From: Lutibacter sp. | GTDB lineage: Bacteria > Bacteroidota > Bacteroidia > Flavobacteriales > Flavobacteriaceae | DNA: 14,375 bases | Assembly: GCF_021647475.1 (NCBI RefSeq) | Contig: NZ_JAKIUR010000063.1 | Location: 1 to 14,375 of the forward strand | Direction of reading: 5' to 3' | Shown here: positions 1 through 5,808 of the stretch, one piece after another | Layout of the letters: every line of letters starts with the position of its first letter | Position numbering within the stretch: the first letter of the stretch is position 1 | Position numbers and translations under genes: made by a program | The notes under the pieces: model-generated | Told to the model about the DNA's origin: nothing | Databases searched by the model: none | The model's input: the letters and a program-made list of their open reading frames with translations, nothing else

Positions 1-54
1 AACGCATTTGACAAGGTTTTATGCACCAAGATACTAAAAACTGGTCTTTTTTGA
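1..54 (+). CDS. Possible 3' end of an open frame inside the left repeat
   Basis: Frame 1 from the first base reads NAFDKVLCTKILKTGLF and then TGA at 52-54. The right repeat gives the same peptide with one change (C to F). That is protein-like for so short a stretch and could be the C-terminus of a transposase or other repeated gene whose body lies outside the window. Chance cannot be excluded in 17 codons, and I cannot assign a family. Confidence 0.22.
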   Translation, partial: NAFDKVLCTKILKTGLF

Positions 55-131
55 ACCCTATTTTGGTAATAAAAACAACTAAAAACACTATTAAAACTAT
101 CTTCTTGTAATAAAATAGGTTCGACTATTTA
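1..131 (+). repeat. Left terminal inverted repeat (131 bp)
   Basis: Read inward it matches the reverse complement of 14245-14375 at 128 of 131 positions; the differences are at 23 (G/T), 55 (A/G) and 81 (A/G). The match ends abruptly after 131. Inside it are AAATAG (113-118) and CTATTT (125-130) as inverted arms around the 6-base centre GTTCGA, a layout like a small recombinase or transposase site. It also holds an inverted pair GAACC(C)TATTTT (53-64) and AAAATAGGTTC (112-122), and repeated ACTAAAAAC-type words at 33-100. Confidence 0.95.
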
Positions 132-144
132 TTTTAATATATTT

Positions 145-173
145 GAGGTGTAGGTTTTACCTACATCTTTTTC
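145..173 (+). terminator. Intrinsic terminator just inside the left repeat
   Basis: Arms AGGTGTAGGT (146-155) and ACCTACATCT (159-168) pair over 10 bp with one G-U, with a 3-base loop, followed directly by a T-run on the plus strand. It would stop transcription entering the element from the left flank. Confidence 0.65.
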
Positions 174-184
174 ATAGCAATTTT

Positions 185-217
185 CACCATCTCTATTATA
201 GAGGTGGTGTTTTGTTT
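185..217 (+). terminator. Second tandem intrinsic terminator
   Basis: Arms CACCATCTCT (185-194) and AGAGGTGGTG (200-209) pair over 10 bp with one wobble, with loop ATTAT, followed by TTTTGTTTT. The right arm's AGAGGT (200-205) can instead pair with ACCTCT (231-236), which also runs into six T's. The pair could therefore act as alternative structures, but simple tandem insulation is the plainer reading. Confidence 0.6.
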
Positions 218-433
218 TAAAGGAATTGCAACCTCTTTTTTGATGTATGTAATTGTTTATTAAATCATTGTAAAAATTTTAACAATTACGGTTTTACCGT
301 AATTATAATCGAGAAAAATATTTTATTTTCAAAACCTTTTTTAAAATAACCAAACACCAATAAAAATTAATGGTTTTTAAATTTTTTTAAAATAGATTTA
401 AACAGATTTTATAGGTGTATAATAAAATAAATT

Positions 434-1277
434 GTGAAAAAAAAACTATGAAAAAATCCTATCTAATGTAGAGAAGGAATTAAAAATAATTGAATTAGAG
501 AATAATAACATAATTAAAACATCAGAATTAAGCATCAAATTAATAAACCGTAACCTTAAAAAAATTAGAAAATCAGTTATAGCAACTCCTTTTAAATCAA
601 TAAATGAAGAAATCGAGTTTTTCAAACTGATAAAACCAAAATTGGCATCTAGGCTTATCTATTATATAAGAGTATTCAATATACAAACTAAAAAACCTCA
701 AGGTAGTTTAAAAGTTAAAAAGAAATATTTAAATAACGAAATTCAAAAGCTAGAATATTATTTCTTTGATAATTTAGAATTGTACCAATACTTTAAGAGA
801 AAAGAAAGTAATTTAGATAAACAGTATTTCCTTAGAAATAAACAAAATATTCGAATTCATACCGATAGTTTTAACTCATATATTGATGATGATTTTGCAA
901 CAAATTACGAAGCCACGTTTACAAAATTTATTGGGTATGAATTAGTAATACAATTTCTACAAAATGAAATTAAAAAGTTAGTAACAGAGCAAAATTTTAA
1001 ATCAAATTCAGAATCTATAAAATCAACCTTAAATTGGACTGGTAATAAAGTTGGTTTGGTAGAACTTATTTATGCTTTACATACTGCTGGGGTAATTAAT
1101 AATGGCGCTGTTGACATCAAAGAGTTAGCTTCCGCCTGTGAACGTGGGCTAAATGTTGATTTAGGGGATTACTACAGAACATTTCTCGAAATACGTTCTC
1201 GTAAAATGAATAACACTAAATTTATTGATTTATTAAAGGCAACCCTTGTAAATCGTATAGAAGAATCAGATAAGTAA
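434..1277 (+). CDS. rteC: RteC-family regulator, probably frameshifted in its start region
   Basis: RteC proteins regulate excision of Bacteroides-type conjugative transposons. The family signature is visible: the EEIEFFKLIKP motif with LIYYIRVF, then the DSFNSYIDDDFATNYEA segment, and a C-terminal LNWTGNKVGLVELIYAL ... YRTFLEIRSRKMNNTKFIDLL segment. The conserved frame is open from 438 but has no ATG, GTG or TTG before the TTG at 642, which falls in the middle of the conserved N-terminal domain. A GTG at 434-436 stands before a run of nine A's (437-445). With eight A's it would read MKKNYEKILSNVEKEL and join the conserved frame, giving about 280 residues, the usual family length. The gene is therefore a pseudogene, a sequencing error, or a slippage-controlled gene. 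Identity is secure; the start is inferred. Confidence 0.85.
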
Positions 1278-1338
1278 ATGCCCAACTTGGGTATAATTAT
1301 TTAAAATTAAGAATTAAACATATTTGTTTATTTTTTAT

Positions 1339-1357
1339 AAATACAAATGTATTTTTT
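1339..1357 (+). terminator. Weak AT-rich terminator after rteC
   Basis: AAATACA (1339-1345) pairs with TGTATTT (1348-1354) and is followed by T's. A related word, ACAATTGTATTT, lies at 1371-1382, so the palindromes could equally be operator sites for the HTH gene at 1541. CAACTTGGGT also occurs twice in this gap (1283-1292 and 1409-1418). Confidence 0.3.
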
Positions 1358-1540
1358 AATTCAAATAAAGACAATTGTATTTAATAAAAATGTTTAAAAA
1401 ATCTTCATCAACTTGGGTTTAACTTGTGATTAAAATACAATAAACAGCTTCAAATTTGTCCAATGAAAGTCAAATAACAATAAAGCACATGATTGTTTTG
1501 ATTTTTATAAATAAATATAAACCAAAAATTGTATAAAAGA

Positions 1541-1819
1541 ATGCCAGTAAACATTATTACACCAGAAGATTTAAATGAATTTAAAGATGAATTGTTAGAT
1601 AACATTAAAGAAATGATTACACATCAATCAGGAATAAAACCAAAGAAGTGGTTAAAATCTCCTGAAGTCAGAGATCTCTTAAGTATTTCTACCGGCACAT
1701 TACAAAACTTAAGAATTAATGGAACACTACCTTACACTAAAATTGGGGGTGTCATTTACTACGACTACGATGAAATTTTAAAAATATTAGAAGAAAATAG
1801 CGTAAACAAAAAGTTCTAA
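1541..1819 (+). CDS. Small HTH (excisionase-like, HTH_17-type) DNA-binding protein
   Basis: A 92-residue protein, taking the ATG at 1541 (MPVNIITPEDLNEF) rather than the in-frame TTG at 1529. A charged N-terminal helix (residues 7-28) leads to a winged HTH at about 36-84: WLKSPEVRDLLSISTGTLQNL, then the GTLPYTKIGGVIYYDYDEIL wing. This pattern is shared by recombination-directionality factors and small regulators of Bacteroidota mobile elements. The position directly after rteC fits an excision or regulatory role. No integrase partner is in the window, so a directionality function would need one elsewhere. A second member of the family is at 12928. Confidence 0.85.
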   Translation: MPVNIITPEDLNEFKDELLDNIKEMITHQSGIKPKKWLKSPEVRDLLSISTGTLQNLRINGTLPYTKIGGVIYYDYDEILKILEENSVNKKF

Positions 1820-1828
1820 TCTATTAAT

Positions 1829-1859
1829 CCCCTTGAATATTATCAAATTGTTCAAGGGG
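1829..1859. terminator. Perfect 9-bp hairpin after the HTH gene
   Basis: CCCCTTGAA (1829-1837) and TTCAAGGGG (1851-1859) are exact inverted copies around a 13-base loop, starting 9 bases after the stop codon. No T-run follows on either strand, so it may act as an mRNA 3'-end stabiliser rather than a strong intrinsic terminator. Confidence 0.5.
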
Positions 1860-2037
1860 TAAAAAATAATACGCTAACCTATTTTCATATTAGTAGCACA
1901 AAATTTGAAATCCGATAGTCAAATAGTTGAAGATTCCCAAAAAAATAGATGAATTGGCTTTTTTAAATTTTGGTAGTAATATTAAAAATATAAAAGTGAA
2001 AACTAAAACCTCTTTTTCGAAAGAATATACACTTAAA

Positions 2038-2110
2038 AACTTCGAGATCAGGAACGTAGTGACGCGTAGTTTTAAGCGTGGTTCTGTAAAGCAGAAATTC
2101 CTACGAAAAA
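2038..2110 (+). other. Compact folded element, possible three-way junction RNA
   Basis: This segment is less AT-rich than its surroundings and pairs as an outer stem AGGAA (2050-2054) with TTCCT (2098-2102). That stem encloses two hairpins: ACGC (2062-2065) with GCGT (2076-2079), and TTCTG (2082-2086) with CAGAA (2092-2096). ACTTCG and CGAA..AGT outside can extend the outer stem. It sits in the untranslated stretch ahead of the gene at 2333. It could be a structured leader, a cis-acting DNA site or a small RNA; no family is recognised. Confidence 0.35.
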
Positions 2111-2123
2111 GTGTCCTTTTTTG

Positions 2124-2153
2124 ATTCGTTTTTTAGACGAGTAAAAAATGAAT
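2124..2153. repeat. AT-rich inverted repeat upstream of the replication-organizer gene
   Basis: ATTCGTTTTTTA (2124-2135) and TAAAAAATGAAT (2142-2153) pair at 11 of 12 positions around GACGAG. A segment of the same design (T-run, TTCGTTTT, short loop, AAAATGAA) occurs at 3121-3155 before the next gene, so the two look like diverged copies of one cis element. Confidence 0.45.
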
Positions 2154-2226
2154 AGAATCACTCATTGAAAACAATAAATCACTATGACCTAATACCACAT
2201 ATAAAAAGTGAAGCACCCCTAATAAT

Positions 2227-2266
2227 AAAACATCATCTTGAAGATGTCAAGCTGAGCTTGTCGAAG
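2227..2266 (+). repeat. Dispersed 40-base repeat, copy A
   Basis: It aligns without gaps to 13967-14006, sharing AAAACATCA at the start and AGCTTGTCGAA near the end. It contains the palindrome CATCTTGAAGATG (2234-2246). The core GAGCTTGTCGAAG is the short repeat scattered through many Bacteroidota genomes and is also present at 12672. Confidence 0.7.
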
Positions 2267-2332
2267 TTTTGATTCAGGATCTCCTGTACAAAATCTATAA
2301 TTACAATGAAGGAATTAATCAAATAAAAAGCT

Positions 2333-2974
2333 ATGAACTATATAAAACATCTCAACAGTGTATTTTTTCAATTCTCAAAAGACAATAGATTAAACCCAAC
2401 ACATATAAGTTTATATATTGGCCTATTTCAAATATGGAATTATAACCGATTTCCGGAAGAATTTTATGTGAATAGAGAACAAGTAATGAACTTCTCAAAA
2501 ATTGGTTCAAAATCAACATATCACCGTTGTATAAGAGAGTTACACCATTGGAAATACCTAAATTATTACCCATCACATAATCCTTATAAAGGAAGTAGAA
2601 TTAAGTTGTTCCAATTTGGGTCAAGTGATGAACAAGTAGTGGACTTAAACCGTCCCATATCAGAACAAGCATTAGTACCTTATATAAACATAAACAAACC
2701 AATAGAAAACATAAATAAACAGATAGATAAAAAAGAAATTTTATTTTTTTTTAAAAATAAGAACTGGCCAGAATTACAAGCAAATAAATTTTTTAATCAT
2801 TATGAATCGGTAGGTTGGAAAAAAAGCAATACTCCAATTAAAAATTGGCAAGCAGCAGCAGAGAACTGGATACTGAATTTAAAAGATAAAAAAGAAAAAA
2901 CAATAATACCACTATCCCATAATCAAGACAACCTCCATACCAATCAAAATAAAAATTACAATGAACCTCTTTAA
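2333..2974 (+). CDS. Probable replication organizer/initiator-like protein
   Basis: A 213-residue protein starting at the ATG at 2333. The N-terminal half (about 1-95) looks like a winged helix: helical NPTHISLYIGLFQIWN, NREQVMNFSKIGSKSTYHRC as the recognition region, then a basic wing. A polar linker (about 105-135) leads to a C-terminal segment (about 137-178) with FFKNKNWPELQANKFFNHYE, VGWKKSN and IKNWQAAAENWI. That last part resembles the C-terminal motif of phage and plasmid replication organizers, which recruit helicase loaders. The next gene encodes a DnaC/IstB-like ATPase, which supports a replication pair. In Bacteroidota such proteins are often annotated only as hypothetical or transcriptional regulators, so the function is inferred from layout and context. 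Confidence 0.6.
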   Translation: MNYIKHLNSVFFQFSKDNRLNPTHISLYIGLFQIWNYNRFPEEFYVNREQVMNFSKIGSKSTYHRCIRELHHWKYLNYYPSHNPYKGSRIKLFQFGSSDEQVVDLNRPISEQALVPYININKPIENINKQIDKKEILFFFKNKNWPELQANKFFNHYESVGWKKSNTPIKNWQAAAENWILNLKDKKEKTIIPLSHNQDNLHTNQNKNYNEPL

Positions 2975-3039
2975 AAAATTTACAATTAAGAAAATTCGAC
3001 CTATTTAAATTTCTGTAAGAATTCAAGTTTTAGCAGCGG

Positions 3040-3155
3040 TATAGCACCCAAAGAGCACAGCGGTCTGGGTGCGATAGTGAATTAAACGCTAGAATTTAAA
3101 GAAATTGAAATCAGTCTTGATTTTTTGTTTCGTTTTGCATTAAGGCAAAATGAAA
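3040..3155 (+). other. Structured leader region before the helicase-loader gene
   Basis: TATAGCACCCA (3040-3050) and TGGGTGCGATA (3066-3076) pair at 10 of 11 positions around a 15-base loop. Flanking TTTTAGC and GCTAGAA can extend the stem. Further on, TTTTGC (3133-3138) pairs with GCAAAA (3145-3150) inside a longer imperfect stem of T-run against A-run. No open frame of note lies in 2975-3213. This is an untranslated leader or cis-acting DNA site of unknown role, resembling the arrangement at 2038-2153. Confidence 0.4.
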
Positions 3156-3213
3156 AGAACAAAAAGAAACTAAAATTTCAATTTGTTAAAATCAATCAAA
3201 AAAATTAACCACT

Positions 3214-3885
3214 ATGAATCCATCACCACACATCAAAACCGAAGGCACCTCAAAATTCCAAATAGGAGAAATTAGAAACAATATTATTCACTACGATTTC
3301 GAAAAAATAAAAACCTACCTCAACATCAAAGGTCATAGTTTATTCGGAAAAAACTTCAAAATATACAAAGAAGACGAGCCACTAATTTTCAAACTATGCT
3401 GTTACTTCATTCAAGATCATTACAGCTGTGCTCAAATGGGAATCGACACTAACAAAGGAATATTACTTTCTGGTCCAGTAGGTTGCGGAAAAACTTCTTT
3501 AATGAAATTACTACCACACTTAGCACCACACAAAACAAATTACGAAATGGTTCCAACACGAAACATCGTCTTCAATTTTAATGCAATAGGTTTTGAAGTA
3601 ATTGAAAAATATAGCGAAACTAAAAACTATTGCTTTGATGATGTAGGAATAGAGCCAATAGGCAAACACTTCGGAGCAGATTGCAATGTAATGGGTGAAA
3701 TTCTTTTATCTCGTTATGACATCTTTTGCCATCCTGAGCGGAGTCGAAGGATAATTACACATATCACCACCAATCTCAACGCACAAGAACTTGAAGAACG
3801 TTATGGAAATAGAGTACGTTCTAGAATGCGCCAGCTATTTAATTTAGTAGCATTTGAGTCAAATTCAAAGGACAAGAGAAAATAA
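3214..3885 (+). CDS. DnaC/IstB-like AAA+ ATPase, putative helicase loader
   Basis: A 223-residue protein starting at the ATG at 3214. Walker A is SGPVGCGKTS (residues 86-95), Walker B is YCFDDVG (139-144), the sensor-1-like segment is ITTNLNAQEL (184-193), and the arginine-rich ERYGNRVRSRMRQLF follows (195-209). Relatives load the replicative helicase or assist transposition; here the partner is probably the product of 2333. Residues 173-180 (HPERSRRI) are encoded by a copy of a dispersed genomic repeat (3730-3751) inserted in frame just before sensor 1, between RYDIF and THITTN. The reading frame survives, but activity may be altered. The alternative of an IstB transposition helper is less likely because no IstA-type transposase is present. 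Confidence 0.8.
   Translation: MNPSPHIKTEGTSKFQIGEIRNNIIHYDFEKIKTYLNIKGHSLFGKNFKIYKEDEPLIFKLCCYFIQDHYSCAQMGIDTNKGILLSGPVGCGKTSLMKLLPHLAPHKTNYEMVPTRNIVFNFNAIGFEVIEKYSETKNYCFDDVGIEPIGKHFGADCNVMGEILLSRYDIFCHPERSRRIITHITTNLNAQELEERYGNRVRSRMRQLFNLVAFESNSKDKRK
3730..3751 (+). repeat. Dispersed short repeat lodged inside a coding sequence
   Basis: CATCCTGAGCGGAGTCGAAG followed by GA is a variant of the common Bacteroidota intergenic repeat; a sister copy with CTTG in place of CGGA is at 12672-12697. In this frame it encodes HPERSRR and lies within the ATPase gene. Confidence 0.75.
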
Positions 3886-3896
3886 AAACGATTTTA

Positions 3897-3940
3897 AATT
3901 AAGTTTTGGCATAAAATTAGTAATTTGCCGAAACTTAATT
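3897..3940 (+). promoter_or_regulatory. Putative AbiEi operator: 15-bp inverted repeat before the cargo operon
   Basis: AATTAAGTTTTGGCA (3897-3911) and TGCCGAAACTTAATT (3926-3940) are inverted copies with one mismatch around 14 bases. The right arm ends 24 bases before the antitoxin start codon. AbiEi antitoxins are known to repress their own operon by binding inverted repeats in the promoter, so this is the expected place and form. A further half-site copy is at 4699-4712. I could not fit a confident Bacteroidota -33/-7 promoter here. Confidence 0.6.
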
Positions 3941-3964
3941 ATAATTTAAGAAAAGAACGGAAAC

Positions 3965-4693
3965 TTGAATAGTACACTTGAAAATAGAATTATTACTTAC
4001 TTTGAGAATGGTAAAAACCTTACTAGAGAAAAATTGCTACAGGCAATTTTAAATGATTTCCCTGATTGGAAAGAAAGTACCATCAATGTATATTTATCTA
4101 AATTAAAAAAAAGTGGAATTATAAAAAATCCATCAAGAGGAGTGTATAGTGTTGAAAATAGAACTACTTTTCAACCATCAATTGATATAAACTTAAAGAA
4201 AACCTTTAACAAAATAAAAAAAGAATTCCCTTTTATTAATTTTTGTGTTTGGAACACAAAGTGGTTAAATGATGTTATGCGGCATCAACCTTTTAAACAA
4301 TACCAAATTATTGAAGTGGAAAAAGATGCAGCAGAGCAAGTCTTTAATGTATGGAATGAAAAAGCAAAAAATGTATTTTTAAATCCTAGTTCTCAAATTT
4401 TTGAAAGATACATTAACAATGCTAAAGATGCTATAATTATAAAGTACCTAGTGTCAGAAGCTCCATTAAACAATGTGAATAATGTGGTAATTCCAGCGTT
4501 AGAAAAACTGTTAGTAGATATGTTAATTGATGTGGATATATTCAGTGCACAGCAAAGCGAAATAGAATTTATATATAACAGAGCTTTTAGTAAGTATCAA
4601 ATCAATAGGAATAAAATGAAACGGTATGCACTAAGAAGAAATAGGGAAAGTAAAGTAGAAGAATTAATAAATTTAACTTTGGCACAACTATAA
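3965..4693 (+). CDS. AbiEi-like antitoxin/autorepressor (DUF6577-type)
   Basis: A 242-residue protein starting at TTG 3965. An in-frame stop at 3947 lies just upstream and no ATG occurs in the N-terminal part, so TTG is the only sensible start. Residues 1-65 form a winged helix (LTREKLLQAILNDFP, STINVYLSKLKKSGII, SRGVYSVEN), as in transcription-regulating AbiEi antitoxins. The remainder (75-242) is an alpha/beta domain of the type found in proteins next to AbiEii nucleotidyltransferases. The gene is followed after 24 bases by the AbiEii toxin gene, and an inverted repeat stands directly upstream. Its likely role is to neutralise the toxin and repress the operon. The AbiEi relation is inferred from fold pattern and pairing; DUF6577 is my family assignment from memory. 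Confidence 0.8.
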   Translation: MNSTLENRIITYFENGKNLTREKLLQAILNDFPDWKESTINVYLSKLKKSGIIKNPSRGVYSVENRTTFQPSIDINLKKTFNKIKKEFPFINFCVWNTKWLNDVMRHQPFKQYQIIEVEKDAAEQVFNVWNEKAKNVFLNPSSQIFERYINNAKDAIIIKYLVSEAPLNNVNNVVIPALEKLLVDMLIDVDIFSAQQSEIEFIYNRAFSKYQINRNKMKRYALRRNRESKVEELINLTLAQL

Positions 4694-4698
4694 TATTT

Positions 4699-4712
4699 TG
4701 CCAAAACTTAAT
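4699..4712 (+). promoter_or_regulatory. Extra AbiEi half-site between antitoxin and toxin genes
   Basis: TGCCAAAACTTAAT is the exact reverse complement of positions 3898-3911 in the upstream operator. It lies in the 24-base gap between the two genes, six bases before the toxin ATG, where repressor binding could affect toxin expression or translation. Confidence 0.5.
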
Positions 4713-4717
4713 AAATA

Positions 4718-5797
4718 ATGATTGAATCAAAATCATACCATTTAGATTGGATTATAGAAGTCCAAAAGAACATTGGAACACGTGTAGATCCAAAACTGAT
4801 TGAAAAAGTAATCTATGCATTACTATTTTTAGAACAGTTAACATTGAATGGATTAAATTTTATTTTCAAAGGAGGTACAGCCTTGGTATTGGCAACAAAA
4901 ACCCCAAAAAGATTTTCAATAGATATTGATATAATTACAGAGCAATCACCTAAAGAAATTGAAATAATTTTAGAAAAAATAAGTCAAGGAACAGTATTCA
5001 CGCACTGGGCTGATGATAACAACAGAAAACATACACAGGATGTGCCTATTGGTCATTATAAAATGTATTATAAAAGTAATGTGGATAATAGTGTAGAACC
5101 CATTTTACTCGATCTTTTATTTACGTCAAATCCATACCCAGAATTAATGGAAATTCCAATGAACCACCCTTGGCTTGCAACATCTGGAGAAGTGCTTACA
5201 GTTAAAATGCCAACATTTGACGCTATTTTAGGAGATAAATTAACAGCTTTTGCACCTAAAACCACAGGAATTCTATATGTAAAAAATAGACCTGTAGAAA
5301 TTATAAAACAATTATATGATATTGCATTTCTATTTGATAATATGGTATATTTAGAAATTGTAAAAAGTAGTTATAACAAAATAGTAAAAGAAGAAATTGG
5401 TTTCAGAAAATTGAAAATTGGAGTTGCAGAAGTGTTAAAAGATACTTGGAATGCTTGTTATACATTAGCTGAAAGAAATACAAAATCAGAAGAATTTAAG
5501 CATTTGCAATTGGGTATAAGAAACTTCACTAATTTTACAATTTCAAAATTTTCCATTGAAGAAGCAATAATAGCTGCTGCAAAGGTTGCTTACCTAACAG
5601 TATTAATTAAAAGTAATTTTTATGGAGTAATTGAAAAATATAAAACACCTTTAGAAATAAAAGATTGGCTAGTTGAAGAACAAGACTATAACAAACTAAA
5701 CAAATTAAAAAAGAACAATCCAGAGGCGTTTTACTATTGGTATCAATCATTCTTATTAAATTCAAATAATGGTAAAAACACTAAGTCAGAAAGTTAA
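4718..5797 (+). CDS. abiEii: AbiEii-type nucleotidyltransferase toxin
   Basis: A 359-residue protein starting at the ATG at 4718. The nucleotidyltransferase motif is clear: FIFKGGTAL (48-56) with RFSIDIDI (65-72), giving the GG(T/S) helix and catalytic D69 and D71. A later acidic residue lies in ILLDLLF (D132). Further family motifs are LGDKLTAFAPKTTG (171-184) and QLYDIAFLFD (198-207). AbiEii proteins are type IV toxins that transfer nucleotides and halt growth, giving abortive infection or plasmid stabilisation when not countered by AbiEi. The C-terminal helical part (about 210-359) is diverged. It ends 11 bases before the next gene, so toxin and kinase-like gene are probably cotranscribed. 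Confidence 0.9.
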   Translation: MIESKSYHLDWIIEVQKNIGTRVDPKLIEKVIYALLFLEQLTLNGLNFIFKGGTALVLATKTPKRFSIDIDIITEQSPKEIEIILEKISQGTVFTHWADDNNRKHTQDVPIGHYKMYYKSNVDNSVEPILLDLLFTSNPYPELMEIPMNHPWLATSGEVLTVKMPTFDAILGDKLTAFAPKTTGILYVKNRPVEIIKQLYDIAFLFDNMVYLEIVKSSYNKIVKEEIGFRKLKIGVAEVLKDTWNACYTLAERNTKSEEFKHLQLGIRNFTNFTISKFSIEEAIIAAAKVAYLTVLIKSNFYGVIEKYKTPLEIKDWLVEEQDYNKLNKLKKNNPEAFYYWYQSFLLNSNNGKNTKSES

Positions 5798-5808
5798 ATC
5801 TAGATAAA

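Noticed and set aside
1927..2124. 65-codon plus-strand frame starting at TTG
   Set aside because: It runs through the folded element at 2038-2110, has an unlikely basic composition and no start signal; it is better explained as structured noncoding DNA.
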